Assembly: GCA_963764215.1 (NCBI GenBank)
Contig: CAVXRS010000008.1
Location: 220,977 to 284,976, forward strand
Length of the DNA stretch: 64,000 bases
Direction: 5' to 3'
Source: JAFDWI01 sp963764215
GTDB lineage: Bacteria > Actinomycetota > Acidimicrobiia > Acidimicrobiales > Iamiaceae
A model generated the notes under the pieces. The model was not told where the DNA came from. It worked only from the letters and a program-made list of their open reading frames with translations, and ran no database searches. A program made the translations under genes and the position numbers. Positions within the stretch are counted from its first letter, which is position 1, and each line of letters begins with the position of its first letter. Shown in pieces: positions 9,593 through 19,324 of this stretch.

Positions 9593-10973
9593 ATGACCTG
9601 GTGGGGCGGATGGTTTCGCGGACGGCGGGTAAGGCCGCGTCGGTGGCGAGGGACTCGACTTCGTAAGTATACTGCCGACCGTTCGGACACGGGTACGAGT
9701 CCGGGTGTGTCCTATTCCTACGATGCGGACGGGCAGGTCACGTCGGCGGACACGCCGAATTCGCCGAATGCGATACCGGTGCCGGTGACGCGTAGTTATG
9801 ATTCATTGGGAAATCTGACCATGTTGGGTGACACGGCGCAGGCGTTCAGTGCGGATGGGTCGTTGTGTTGGTCTGCGACGGTGTCGGTGGCGGGTAGCGG
9901 CCGGGACTGTGCCAGCGCGCCGTCGGGGGCGACGAGTTTCTTGTACAACGCGAATGGGCAGCGCACTTCCGCGGGGTCGAAGGGCTACGCGTGGAACGCT
10001 GCCGGGGAGCTGGCGACGGCGGGCTCGTCGAGTATGACGTTGCGGTGTGACCCTGAGGGTTTGCGGGTTGGGATGATCACCGGCACGGGGTGGCGGCGGT
10101 GTTCCTGGGATGACACGTCTGGGGTGGGTGAGTTGATGAGCGGTGACTGTGCGGGTGGGGAGATGTTCTTCTTCGTGTACGGTCCTGATGGGATGCCCTG
10201 TGAGCAACTCGACTTCAACGGTGGCGCGACCACGGAGGTGTGGTTGCATCAGGACGCGACCGGTTCGGTGGGACTGTCGACGGACAGTGCCGGGAACCAG
10301 ACCTGGACCCGGTCGTATGATCCGTGGGGAAACGTGACCGCGACGACCGGCAAACCCCCACAGCTGGGCTGCGACTCCGAACCGGTCGACCCGACCGGGC
10401 AGATCTACCTCCAAGCCCGCTACTACGACCCGACCACCGGACAATTCCTCTCCAGCGACCCCGCCTTCACGGCTACCCTGTCCTCCTACGGCTACACCGA
10501 CAACGACCCGCTCAACGGATCCGACCCGACCGGGCTGTGCTGGCACAGCTGGCTTTGGGCTTGCCCCAATGCCGTAATGAAGTGTCTCCGAAAGGAGCAG
10601 TCCAAGCTTGAAGCCAACGAGGACACGCTTTTCCAACGGCAAGCGCAAATCCTCGACGAGGCCACAGGTACATTCAGGTCACTTTCTAATGTCGATTTGT
10701 GGGGTCAAGAGAGTCGGTGGCTCCAATGCGCGGAAGCTCGCGGCTGAAGTTAAAGATAATGCACCCGTGACGAGAGCGCTCAATTTGACGCTGCAAGCGG
10801 ACAATGCAATTAGTACTGCAGAAGCCTGCCACCTAAACCACGCCACTGGGTGTGGAACTAATTTGATCAATACGCTCGCGGGAATAGTTGCAGATATTCC
10901 CGAACTCGGGTTGGGCCCTGGATGGCAGATGGGGTTTGAAACAATCAAGGATCTTGCCAATAGGTGCAAATAA
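9593..10973 (+). pseudogene. Orphan Rhs core fragment with tip B, frameshifted
   Basis: This is the longest core remnant: homology starts near 9690 with VSYSYDADGQVTS, followed by RSYDSLGN, the YDPWGN and RYYDP motifs and the closing NDPLNGSDPTGL near 10533. Tip B then starts with CWHSWLWACPN. The first frame ends at 10747. Comparison with the second copy of this tip (20086-20525) shows one extra G near 10731 here. Removing it joins the frame to an EVKDNAPVTRALNL... segment that continues to the stop at 10973. The intact tip would be about 145 residues with a predicted helical, cysteine-containing C-terminus. I do not recognise its activity. The indel may be genuine decay or a consensus error. 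Confidence 0.7.
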
Positions 10974-11065
10974 CCCTTAACTGTGTCACGACAGTTTTGA
11001 ATAGAGGAGGGCAAGCTGTGTATTCCCGTTCGGATGGCCTTTAGACGTTACTGAGGAATCTTTCA

Positions 11066-11716
11066 ATGAGATATAGGCATCTTGATCGCTCTTTGACCCT
11101 CCTCATCTTCCCGCTCATGGTCGTGGCCAGCGCGTGCGGTAAGGCGCCAGCGACAAATGCCATCGGCCGCGGAACGTCCTCCACTAATGTTGCGGACGGG
11201 GCTGGCGCCGTCAGGCGGCGTCCACCTGATCCTTGCACGACAATTGGGGATGGTAAATCCGGATACCTTAGGTTGCCCTCGGGCGTTTACCCAGTTTCCA
11301 GCAAATCGGACAGCCACCTTACAATTGGGCAACTCGGGTGCACCTGGACGATTGGTAGCCGGAATGTTCTCTTAGCTTGGATACGCACCAGCGAGTCGGC
11401 GGATCTTCCTGTCCTAGAGCCGATCCTTCCAGCAAAGGACAGAATCAAGGTCAAAATGCCGGGTATGGATATACGGATACAAGGGCCGCCCGGCTTTTTT
11501 GCCATCGAAGGTGTGTATCGCGGCGTTGACATCTATCTTAGTCTATCGGCCAAGAGGCATCTGCCTATCGATGTGTACGTCACCCTTGTGAAGCGGGCGC
11601 TAATGAGAGGGCGCGGCCGAAGCGCATTGAGGCCCATGAAGAGACGTGATAGCGACGCCACCAACGAACCTATTCCTGTGAGCCGATGCCCTGGCGAAGG
11701 CGCCGAGGCGGACTGA
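11066..11716 (+). CDS. Small lipoprotein following Rhs tip B, copy 1
   Basis: The protein starts with a signal peptide and lipobox ASAC (Cys24), so it should be anchored outside the cytoplasmic membrane. A DPCTTIG segment follows, reminiscent of DUF3558-type actinobacterial lipoproteins, though that link is only by eye. Against the second copy at 20617 this one carries compensating indels: one T fewer near 11367 and an extra base near 11442. The ~25 residues between them are therefore translated in a different frame. An extra G near 11608 also removes the stop that ends copy 2, giving a longer C-terminal tail. Copy 2 probably shows the ancestral middle and end. Placed directly after tip B, it is a candidate immunity or accessory lipoprotein. 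Confidence 0.6.
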   Translation: MRYRHLDRSLTLLIFPLMVVASACGKAPATNAIGRGTSSTNVADGAGAVRRRPPDPCTTIGDGKSGYLRLPSGVYPVSSKSDSHLTIGQLGCTWTIGSRNVLLAWIRTSESADLPVLEPILPAKDRIKVKMPGMDIRIQGPPGFFAIEGVYRGVDIYLSLSAKRHLPIDVYVTLVKRALMRGRGRSALRPMKRRDSDATNEPIPVSRCPGEGAEAD

Positions 11717-11722
11717 CCTCAG

Positions 11723-11998
11723 TTGGGAGAAATGTGGCTTACGATCAAGGTATCGAAGGAAGACGCACCGAGGTTAGCGCGCCTTTTGGATTGGATGTCT
11801 TGGGGTGGACCCGTGGATGCAATGGCGACCCGGTTTACCGTTGTGGTCCGCCGGGGTGGGATGGCGTGGGAATCGAAGCAACTTCGTTCGCACGCGCGTG
11901 CAATGCGGCTCGCGTCATCCCTGGTGCGTGTTGGGTCAGTGACGCTCGACGCGGTTCTCGGTCGTCGGTTCGATTTGACTGAGGTCTCGGCGGGGTGA
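11723..11998 (+). CDS. Recurrent ~90-residue protein of the Rhs region, copy 1
   Basis: A 91-residue soluble protein with a WLTIKVSKEDAPRLARLLDW opening, a central (M/I)S.GGP turn, a beta-like RFTVVVRR segment and an amphipathic SHARAMRLASSLVRV helix. The start is either TTG 11723 or ATG 11732. It is near-identical to the broken copy at 21273 and clearly, though distantly, related to the 123-residue protein at 22641. All three sit between an Rhs tip and the next element. The stop is followed within about 20 bases by the abrupt beginning of Rhs core C in the same frame. Function unknown; an Rhs immunity role is inferred from context. Confidence 0.6.
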   Translation: MGEMWLTIKVSKEDAPRLARLLDWMSWGGPVDAMATRFTVVVRRGGMAWESKQLRSHARAMRLASSLVRVGSVTLDAVLGRRFDLTEVSAG

Positions 11999-12043
11999 GA
12001 CGGAGGTTCACACCCGTCAGGGGCGACGAGTTTCTCGTACAAC

Positions 12044-13087
12044 GTGAATGGGCAGCGCTCCGCGGCGGGGTCGAAGGGATACAGTTGGAATGTGGCCGGC
12101 GAGCTTGCGACGTCGAACACACCGAGCGGGTCCTACCGGTATGATCCGGAGGGTTTGCGGGTCGGGATGATTCTGGGTACGGGGTGGCGACGGTATTCCT
12201 GGGATGACACGTCTGGGGCGGGTGAGTTGATCAGCGACAACCGTGCGGGTGGGGAGATGTTCTTCTTCGTGTACGGTCCTGATGGGATGCCCTGTGAACA
12301 ACTCGACACCAACGGTGGCACGACCACGGAGGTGTGGTTGCATCAGGACGCGACCGGTTCGGTGGGACTGTCGACGGACAGTGCCGGGAACCAGACCTCG
12401 ACCCAGTCGTATGATCCGTGGGGCAACGTGACCGCGACAACGGGCACACCCGCACAGCTCGGGTACGACTCCGAACCGGTCGACCCGACCGGGCTCATCT
12501 ACCTCCAAGCCCGCTACTACGACCCCGCCACGGGACAATTCCTGAGTGTCGACCCGCTGTTCGCCGCCACCCTCTCCGCGTACGGCTGCGCAGCGAACGA
12601 CCCCATCAATGGATCCGACCCGACCGGGCTTAGCACCTGTGGCCATCGGAAGTCAGTTTGGGATGCGGTCGGCTCGGTGGTGGACTTCGCGGCGAAGGGT
12701 GGTCATCACATGGCTCATACTCTTTACGCGGCATCTTGGGCGCAAGCGCACGGGCCGTCACCGACCCCATCTGCAGCGCCAAAGGTCGTCCGGGACAACT
12801 CGGGCATGCAGGTACTTGGAGGTGATCGAGGCACGGTGGGCTGTGCAGTGACGATGCTTGGAGGCGGAATGCCCGGTGCGCCCCCCGGAGCGTCAGAACT
12901 CGCGTCCCAGGTATCTCGGACCGGTGGGGACGGGTCACTTCCAGGCCTGCTGGACTGCCTGCGGATGTTCTGTTCCAGCGGTGAGGGTTCACCGAATCGA
13001 CCGACAGTTCCGCCTTGTGGCCCGGTTGCGCCGTACAAGGGACCCTACGTTTGGAACCTCGATCCTCGACTTTCGGGAAATGGGTGA
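12044..13087 (+). CDS. Orphan Rhs core fragment with tip C
   Basis: Rhs homology begins abruptly near 12014 and runs through YDPEGLR, YDPWGN, YLQARYYDP and the closing NDPINGSDPTGL at about residue 196. About 150 residues of unique tip follow. Tip C opens with CGHRKSVWDAVGSVVDFAAK and includes a low-complexity Pro/Ala/Gly stretch and several cysteines. No toxin motif was recognised. There is no N-terminal shell and no good ribosome site at GTG 12044, so the fragment is probably silent unless recombined behind a complete rhs gene. The last eight bases overlap the start of the next reading frame at 13080. Confidence 0.7.
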   Translation: MNGQRSAAGSKGYSWNVAGELATSNTPSGSYRYDPEGLRVGMILGTGWRRYSWDDTSGAGELISDNRAGGEMFFFVYGPDGMPCEQLDTNGGTTTEVWLHQDATGSVGLSTDSAGNQTSTQSYDPWGNVTATTGTPAQLGYDSEPVDPTGLIYLQARYYDPATGQFLSVDPLFAATLSAYGCAANDPINGSDPTGLSTCGHRKSVWDAVGSVVDFAAKGGHHMAHTLYAASWAQAHGPSPTPSAAPKVVRDNSGMQVLGGDRGTVGCAVTMLGGGMPGAPPGASELASQVSRTGGDGSLPGLLDCLRMFCSSGEGSPNRPTVPPCGPVAPYKGPYVWNLDPRLSGNG

Positions 13088-13540
13088 CAAGGAAGGCTCT
13101 ACTGAACTGGTGAGCCAAGTCCCGAGAGATTTTCACCGCTATTGGTGGAGGCGGCGGATTCTATTTCCGCTCAAGCCAATCCTATGGCTCATCACCATGG
13201 TTTCGTTTGCGCTCGCTGGGGGTTCTTCGCTGCCTGAAGGTGCGCAATTGTGGCGTTTGTTGTGGCCGAGGCCTTCAAAGGGTCGAGGCGTAACTTGCGG
13301 GTTGGTGCCGTCACTCTCCTCGTCCGGCCCGCGTGGTCGTCGGTCATCGTGGGATGCGCTCGAGTCGAAGCTCTACGGGATCGGCCTCACCGAATGGGGT
13401 CAGCTCTCGCGGGTTGGGCAGGATTACGTGTGGCGGCCGTGCGAGCGGGCCAGTTGGGCTGGGGTTGGCGAAGTTTTGAGTACAAAGGAACGGTGTGGAT
13501 TGCGTGAGGCGGTGTCAGGTGTTCTGTGGCTCCGTGCTGT
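13080..13540 (+). pseudogene. 5' part of a small membrane protein gene interrupted by the IS21 element
   Basis: ATG 13080 overlaps the stop of tip C, the layout expected for an immunity gene. The product starts with a basic region and a transmembrane helix (PILWLITMVSFALAGG). A second frame continues near 13245 with IVAFVVAEAF, so an indel is likely there. The IS begins at 13541. Joining the flanks across the element restores an open frame: from GTG 13519 across the junction to a stop at 16094. The interrupted gene would be about 200 residues. No family was recognised. Confidence 0.5.
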
Positions 13541-13674
13541 TGACGGCGCTCAGGTGAATCTCCCCAGAGCTGCTCACTGAAATTCCCCACCCGTGGGGCT
13601 CCACCACATGGGGTGGGGCTCCCTCGAAGGCTGACGGTCTCTGACCACCACCAGCACGAAGGGAGCCCTGTCTC

Positions 13675-15029
13675 ATGCTCACACGGGAGGACGATGTGGA
13701 CGCTCACGCGCTCCACGCGAGGGGCTGGACGATCTCGGCGATCGCCCGGCATCTGGGCCATGACCGCAAGACGATCCGGGCGTATCTGACCGGCGACCGC
13801 GTCGCCGGCGAACGGGCCCGCGGCCGGCGACGGACGGTTCGAGCGGTTCGTCGACTATGTGCGTGCCCGGCTGGTCGAGGATCCGCATCTGTGGGCCATG
13901 ACGTTGTTCGACGAGCTCGTCCGCTCGGGCTTCGACCGAGCTATCCAGACGTTGACCCGCCAGATCCGGGCCCGGGGGCTGCGCCCGGCGTGCGAGGCGT
14001 GCCGCGCCGGCCAAGGACCGGCCGGTCGCGGTGATCGAGCACCCGCCGGGTGAGGAGACCCAGTGGGACTGGGTCGAGCTGCCCGACCCGCCCGCGCGCG
14101 TGGGGTTGGGGCGTCCAAGGCGTTCCTGTTGGTCGGCGCGCTGGCGCACTCGGGGCGAGTGGCGGGGTCGTGCTCGCCGAGTCGATGGACCAGCCGCATC
14201 TGATCGACGGCCTGGACCGGATCGCCCGCGCCCTGGGCGGGCTGACCGAGGGTGTGGCGCTTCGACCGGATGGCCACCGTCTGCCACCCGGCCACGGGCC
14301 GGATCACCGCGATCGTTCGCCGGCGGTCGCCAAGCACTACGGCGTGTCAGGTGGCGATCTGCCCGCCCCGGCACGGGAACCGCAAGGGCGTCGTGGAGAA
14401 GGCCAACCACACCGCCGCGCAACGCTGGTGGCGCACCCTGCCCGACGACGTCACCGTCGAACAGGCCCAGGCGTCGCTGGACCGGCTGTGCGTGACCCGG
14501 CTCGACGCCCGCCAACGCGTCATCGACGACCGCGCGACACGGTCGGCGACCATGCCGCGACGCGAACGGCTGCGCCCGTGCCGCCGGTCGCCGTTCCCGG
14601 CACGATCGACCGTCGAGCGCACGCGTCACCGCGCAAGGGCGCTGGTCGCGTTCCGCGGGAACCGCTACTCGGTCCCACCCGAACTCGCCCGCGCGACGGT
14701 GACCGTCACCGCACGGCTCGGCGCCACACACCATCGACATCGCCACCGCCGCCGGGATCGTGATCGCCCGCCACCGCCTCGCCGCCGACGGCGCCGGCGT
14801 GCATCGTCGCGCGACCACGGCCACGTCACCGCGCTCGAACATCGCCGCGCTCGCCGCGGTTCACCGACGCCGCCGCCGCACCGGCGCAAGGAGCGCATCC
14901 CGCCCGGGCCCGCCGCACCGAGCGCCGCCGCGGTCGCTCACCGGCGACCACCCGACCGCACCCGACGGGACCGTCATCGACCTCGCCCGCTACGCCCAGG
15001 CCGCCAACGAAAGGAACACCCTGCCATGA
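13675..15029 (+). pseudogene. istA: IS21 transposase IstA, frameshifted
   Basis: ATG 13675 opens a typical IstA N-terminus with a helix-turn-helix (GWTISAIARHLGHDRKTIRAY). Switching frames near 13810, 14020, 14100, 14260, 14350, 14550 and 14720 recovers the rest: an EETQWDWVELP segment of the DDE core, then KGVVEKANH with the catalytic Glu region, and a C-terminal FRGNRYSVPPE domain. The stop TGA overlaps the istB ATG (ATGA). A functional protein would be about 450 residues. With at least six frame switches it is either decayed or badly called; the dense run of G/C makes both possible. Confidence 0.8.
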
Positions 15030-15875
15030 CCACCACACGACACCAGCCACGGCCGCCGCGGCCAGCGTCTACCAACAGCTGCGAGGCCACCTCGCCGACC
15101 TCAAACTCACCGCCAGCGCCGAAGCGCTGCCCGCGCGTGCTCGACGCAGGCCCAGACCGAAGGGCTGATCGCTGACCGCGACCCTCGAACGGCTCCTCGC
15201 GATCGAGGTCGACGCCACCGAAGCCCGCCGCCTCGCCGGCCGGCTGCGCTTCGCGTCGCCTGCCCACCCCGGCCCCACTCGAGGACTTCGACTACGACGC
15301 CCAACCCGGCGTCGACCGCGCACCTGCTCGCCGAGCTCGCCACCTGCCGCTACCTCGAGACCGCCACCAACGTGCTGCTCATCGGACCACCCGGCGTCGG
15401 CAAGACCCACATCGCCGTCGGCCTCGCCCGCCAAGCCGCCGAAGACCGGCTACCGCACCTACTTCACCACCGCCGCCGACCTCGCCGCCCGCTGCCACCG
15501 CGCCGCGATCGAAGGCACGCTGGGCCTACACCATGCGCTTCTTCGCCGGCCCCACCCTGCTCGTCATCGACGAACTCGGCTACCTCCCGCTGCCCGGCGA
15601 AGCCGCCTCCGCCCTGTTCCAAGTCGTCTCCCAGCGCTACCTGCAAAACCTCGATCGTGATCACCACCAACCGCGGCGTCGCCGCCTGGGGCGAGATCCT
15701 CGGCGACACCACCGTCGCCGCCGCCATGCTCGACCGGCTCCTCCACCGCTCCGTCGTCGTCAACCTCGACGGCGACAGCTACCGCCTCCGCGACCACCAC
15801 GCCCGCACCGACACCCTCCGCCGCACCACCACCGGCACCCGCCAACCCGCTAACTTGACCACGCCACACAGGTGA
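15026..15875 (+). pseudogene. istB: IS21 helper ATPase IstB, frameshifted
   Basis: The IstB AAA+ helper of IS21 transposition is recognisable by Walker A GPPGVGKTH near 15390, a VIDELGYLP Walker B near 15565, ITTNRG, and FAEWGEI-like WGEILGD. Frame switches are needed near 15060, 15170, 15250, 15440, 15525 and 15650. The ATG at 15026 overlaps the istA stop, as usual in this family. The product would be about 280 residues, close to the family length. Confidence 0.8.
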
Positions 15876-15924
15876 GGAAATTCGACGAGCACACCTGGGG
15901 AATTTCGGTGAGCGCCATCACTGT

Positions 15925-16094
15925 TACGTATCGAGCGCAACGACGGGTCGTTCTTGTTCATGCGGGTTCGGAAGCGGGACGCCCATCGGGTTTTCGACGC
16001 TGGGTTCTTCGACGCTCGACCGGCCGATGTGTCGGCAGTATCCCATATAGGACGACCGCCGCGTGATGACTCCTCGGATCGGTCGGGGATCTGA
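15925..16094 (+). pseudogene. 3' part of the gene interrupted by IS21
   Basis: After removing the element and one copy of CTGT, the frame from upstream runs on for 55 codons to a TGA at 16092-16094. It includes RIERNDGSFLFMRVRKRDAH, a charged, beta-rich looking C-terminal part. The continuity of frame across the insertion is direct sequence evidence that one gene was split. Confidence 0.55.
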
Positions 16095-16102
16095 GTACCG
16101 CC

Positions 16103-16775
16103 TTGCTAGCATTCAATTTCGTGGGACTACCGTCACGGAGCTACTACGACCCTGCCACCGGCCAGTTCACCACCCCCGACCCCATGTTTACGATCACCGG
16201 GTCGAGATACGGGTACGCGCACAACGACCCGGTCAACGGCTCCGACCCGACTGGACTCCTCGTGATGGGTGCGTGTCTCAGCGCGTCCTGTGAGCGCCGC
16301 CCTTTCGATTGAAGGGGCCGCTTGCTTCGTGATCGACGGGTTTCACTCAGGATTCCTTGTGCTGGCGGGTGGCGGATATGGGACCTCGGAAGCGAGCTTC
16401 GCAGGAGCTCTCGTCGAGAGCAGCGCCGAATCGGTGTCTGACCTGTCGGGGGCACAGGGTTGCGCGACAGTGCATCTGGGTGCGGGGGCCGGTGGCAGCT
16501 TGGAGTCGTGCATCTTCAAACATGGCGCCGACGCGACGCTAATAGTCGGGGGCGGTGCGGAAGCGGAGCCCTTAGGTTCCGTGACGTACATGGCGCTGGA
16601 CTTTAAATACTATTCATGGTCCGACGTGGTATATGATGTCCTGTCAAGGGCATTTGGATGCGGTGACGGTGCCCCCCCGACCCGATATCAGCGAAATTCT
16701 GGCGGTGGTTATGGAAGTGGGGGTGTCTCTCCGAACCAAGACGCGAGTGGCGCACCTCTGCCGCCGATATATTGA
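16103..16775 (+). pseudogene. Short Rhs core remnant with tip D, frameshifted
   Basis: Only about 45 residues of Rhs core survive here (RSYYDPATGQF to NDPVNGSDPTGL near 16257). The core is more diverged than in the other copies. The tip starts LLVMGACLSASC and the frame is lost near 16292. The next frame continues without stop to 16775 with a glycine-rich, hydrophobic region (LVLAGGGYGTS; CATVHLGAGAGG) and a C-terminal GYGSGG segment. One indel would give a tip of about 170 residues. No activity is recognised. Confidence 0.55.
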
Positions 16776-16785
16776 GGAACGAGCC

Positions 16786-17283
16786 TTGTCCGCTGGCCTT
16801 TCGCGTTTAAACACGACGGTAGCTGTTGGGCGTGTCTACTACTTTACTCGCGTCCTACCCGGGTTCATGTCCACAGCATTTGTCTTGGTATTGTATACCC
16901 TTGGCTTCAGCCTGATTGTCATCGCACCGATGACAATGTCGTCTATCGTGTGGACTGCACTATGCCTATTTTCGACGCCAAAGCAGGTGTCGACATGTGA
17001 TGGCTTGTTTATCTTCAGAATGTGGGGCCTTAATTCGGTACAGTTTCCGATAGATGGGGCTCGAATATATCGTTCCGGTCGGCCGAAAAGTTGGCTATTT
17101 GGTGGATGGTTCGTCGAATCTGAACGCGGCGACGTGGTCTTTGTGCCTGGCCGTGCAAATGGGCATGAGACCTGGATTTCGTCTGCAAAGTCGAGTGGGA
17201 CGGATGTTCTGACCGTGATACCGCCGTCTGATTCCGCACTACGCGCCCTCGGAACACCCTTGCGACACCTTCGAGGCGACTGA
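16786..17283 (+). CDS. Membrane protein with PH-like C-terminal half, candidate immunity protein to tip D
   Basis: TTG 16786 is preceded by GAGG at 16774-16777 that overlaps the stop of tip D, so the two are translationally close. The 165-residue product has two transmembrane helices in its first half (GFMSTAFVLVLYTLGFSLIV and MTMSSIVWTALCLF). A beta-rich second half follows, with WGLNSVQFPIDGARIYRSG and SERGDVVFVPGR, which resembles a bacterial PH-like module by eye. Base composition is lower in GC than the neighbours, suggesting transfer. Immunity function is inferred from position. Confidence 0.5.
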   Translation: MSAGLSRLNTTVAVGRVYYFTRVLPGFMSTAFVLVLYTLGFSLIVIAPMTMSSIVWTALCLFSTPKQVSTCDGLFIFRMWGLNSVQFPIDGARIYRSGRPKSWLFGGWFVESERGDVVFVPGRANGHETWISSAKSSGTDVLTVIPPSDSALRALGTPLRHLRGD

Positions 17284-17439
17284 ATGCACCGCGCCCCGCT
17301 GGGTTCGGAAGAGCCTCTTGGCTCGTACGACAAGATCGGCCTCGGCGAAAGCACTGTTTGAGGGGACGCAGCTCGCGGGAGCGTTGGTGGCTCATGGGCG
17401 ACGATCACATCGGCGAGCCGGAGCGTCGTGAGAGGCCGC
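17284..17439. other. Short unassigned spacer
   Basis: Only a 25-codon frame (ATG 17284, overlapping the previous stop as TGAATG) is seen here. Nothing else is supported. The spacer ends where the 164-base repeat begins. Confidence 0.3.
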
Positions 17440-17603
17440 GGGCGGGGGTCCAGTTGGGTTCCGTGACGTCGGGGTAGCCTCTTCGGTCCCGGGCGCATCG
17501 GGTGTCACCGGTCGGTGCGATCCATGCACACACCCTGAGGGAACAGCCACTCCATGAGCCGACGTGCACAGATGACGCTGATGTTCGGCCTGGTCACGTT
17601 GGC
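17440..17603 (+). repeat. 164-base direct repeat of the 5' region of the GT-C gene, distal copy
   Basis: Bases 17440-17603 match 23389-23552 with one mismatch seen. The repeat holds the upstream region and the first ~17 codons of the membrane glycosyltransferase starting at 23503. In this copy the frame is cut at 17603 by an IS30-type remnant, so it is a decapitated duplicate. Confidence 0.9.
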
Positions 17604-18230
17604 AGATCCGCGAGCCACAGATGCCAATTGACACGGTCGAAGATGGTCGCGATCGCCGAGCGGCCTCGGGCGCCGATGATGAGGTCGCCTTCGAGGTGAC
17701 CGACCTCGACACGGCCGACCGCGGCTGGGGGCCGGGTGTGGATGAGGTTGAACGTGCCCAGCGGACTGGTCTTCGACGCAATTTCTCCCGGTGCCCGGCA
17801 GTGTTTGCTGCACCGGCAGCGCCGGTGCAGCCCGACGTGCGGACCCTTCGCCAAGCCCCGGGTGCCGTGCGCGTACACGGCCTGGTAGATGCGCTCATGG
17901 GACACACGGCCGGTCACACCGTGGATGCCGCGGGCCAACTCGAGCGAGATCGTCATCGGCGAGTCCTTCGCCAGCAGCCGTGGCTCGACGTGCGCCGCGA
18001 GGACCGGTGCCGACCCAGCCGGCGGGCGATCTGCGCGTTCGTCTCGGATCGCTCAACACCGACACGGAGCTCCTCACGCTCGGGCGCGGTCAACGGCTGG
18101 GCTGGCATGCCGGGACCCTCCACTGGTCAGGTGCGCCGTGTCAACAGCAGCCAGCACGGCTGCCATCACGCTCTGACCGGTGGAGACCCAACACCCCACC
18201 GTGTTGCAGTCACCCCTTGAACTCGCCTAA
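17604..18230 (-). mobile_element. IS30-family transposase remnant
   Basis: On the reverse strand a helix-turn-helix-like start (ERSETNAQIARRLGRHR, near 18108-18030) is followed by RVSHERIYQAVYAHG and the conserved VGHLEGDLIIGARGRSAIAT block of IS30 transposases. The DDE domain is cut off at 17604, exactly where the 164-base repeat ends. A frameshift lies near 18010. A TTGCAGTCACCCCTTGAAC sequence near 18205-18225 resembles the outer end of such elements. The element is truncated at its 3' end and not functional. Confidence 0.75.
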
Positions 18231-18340
18231 GGGTAACAATCTAGAACCCCTCGATCGAGCCTGAAGCATTGACAATTACACCTGGAGGAAATAAGATCAT
18301 AAATGGCCGCTCTGACTCGCTCACACCTACAGAAGGCCCA

Positions 18341-18505
18341 ATGCGCTCATTTTCATTCAACGTGGATGTTGCGGCCATCCGAAAGAAGAATCGATTTGGA
18401 TGCACTAGCGACCCCTTCAGCTTCAGTGTGTCTCAGCATACTGTATTCAGTGACATAGTGAGGTCCCTTTTGGAAAGGCAGGCGGCGGTGAAGACTATTC
18501 GCTAA
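18341..18505 (+). CDS. Possible small protein in a low-GC patch
   Basis: ATG 18341 is preceded by AGAAGG and opens 54 codons with a mixed polar and hydrophobic composition. An alternative frame from ATG 18303 (51 codons) lies behind a GGAGGAA at 18284-18290. Neither matches a family I know. The surrounding 18230-18582 is markedly AT-richer than the window average, which points to recent acquisition. No other feature is seen in this stretch. Confidence 0.3.
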   Translation: MRSFSFNVDVAAIRKKNRFGCTSDPFSFSVSQHTVFSDIVRSLLERQAAVKTIR

Positions 18506-18582
18506 TTGCGTCGTGGCTCTACCGCGGCGATCCACGGGACACTCACGGCGTTCGTTATTGAGATTGAGACAATGAGGCTGCG

Positions 18583-19005
18583 ATGAGCCACGAAGCACTT
18601 AAACGTAGCACCCTTGGCTTACCATTAGCGATTGTACTTTTGGTTGCCCTCTTGCTAACCCCCTCATGTTCGGCACGATCCGGTTGGGAACCGACGTTCA
18701 GAGACTATCCTCTTCGGAGTCTGCCACAGACAACTGATTCCAAGGCTGGCTTCATCGATTTAGGCGGTGGTCGTCGCCCAGTCGTTTGGGCTCAATTTGC
18801 CCAAGGAAGAGGCATGAACGATCTAAATTCATGGATGCTTACGGAGGAAGGGCTTAATGTGAACGCCTGCTATAGGCCCGATTTTGAGAGCGACGCGAAT
18901 GGGAATCTCGTGATAAGCGTTCCGAGCGGAGTGCACAAAGGTCAGGTACCTCAGCTTGTTAAGTTGTTGAGAGATTCGGGACTAGTTAAGTCAGTGAAAC
19001 AGTAG
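18583..19005 (+). CDS. Small lipoprotein of unknown function
   Basis: The 140-residue protein has a clear signal peptide (PLAIVLLVALLL) and lipobox LTPSC with Cys29. It should be an exported, lipid-anchored protein with a ~110-residue outer domain (WEPTFRDYPL, VPSGVHKGQVPQL). The coding region is lower in GC than the housekeeping genes. It sits between an IS30 remnant and an Rhs fragment; together with the lipoproteins at 11066 and 20617 it suggests that exported small proteins are a repeated feature of this array. No family was recognised. Confidence 0.6.
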   Translation: MSHEALKRSTLGLPLAIVLLVALLLTPSCSARSGWEPTFRDYPLRSLPQTTDSKAGFIDLGGGRRPVVWAQFAQGRGMNDLNSWMLTEEGLNVNACYRPDFESDANGNLVISVPSGVHKGQVPQLVKLLRDSGLVKSVKQ

Positions 19006-19324
19006 GACCGTGGGAGGGATTCAACCGGGCCGATAGCGACAGTGAACCGCCCCGGGCCTGATGCAGACTCGGGCTATTGGTTTCCAACCAGTGCCTGGTC
19101 GGTCTGGTGGGCTGCGTAGAACGCTGCTTCGTGTTCGGGACTGCCGCACGTTTCGGTTACAGGCTGGTTGTGGGGTTCAGGCGTCCCGTTCGGCGGCGGG
19201 GTGTGATGATGGTCCCGTATTCGGTCGTGGTCAATCGGCCGCGGCAGGACTGGTGCGGGAGGGGGTCCACAAGCACTCGTGATGCGTCGTCATCTGTTGA
19301 CGGCCCAGTCCGGCTGCGCCGAAC
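19006..19324. other. Gene-free stretch before Rhs fragment E
   Basis: No convincing reading frame, RNA or repeat was found here. The Rhs homology restarts near 19325. Confidence 0.4.

Larger units (their letters stand above)
10540..12010 (+). repeat. First copy of a segmental duplication (Rhs tip B, lipoprotein, small protein)
   Basis: The non-Rhs interval 10540-12010 is repeated at about 20085-21560 in the same orientation and order, at roughly 95% identity by eye. It carries tip B, the lipoprotein and the ~90-residue protein, and is bounded on both sides by Rhs core sequence. Rhs cores flanking both copies give obvious substrates for homologous recombination. Confidence 0.8.
13541..15920 (+). 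mobile_element. IS21-family insertion sequence with CTGT target duplication
   Basis: The element is about 2.38 kb and carries istA and istB. Its ends are imperfect inverted repeats: the left end begins TGACGGCGCTCA and the reverse complement of the right end begins TGATGGCGCTCA. Further similarity covers the following ~35 bases. The 4-base sequence CTGT occurs immediately outside both ends (13537-13540 and 15921-15924), matching the short duplication made by this family. The ends start with TG as expected. The insertion is recent enough to keep its target duplication, but both genes carry several frameshifts. Confidence 0.85.
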
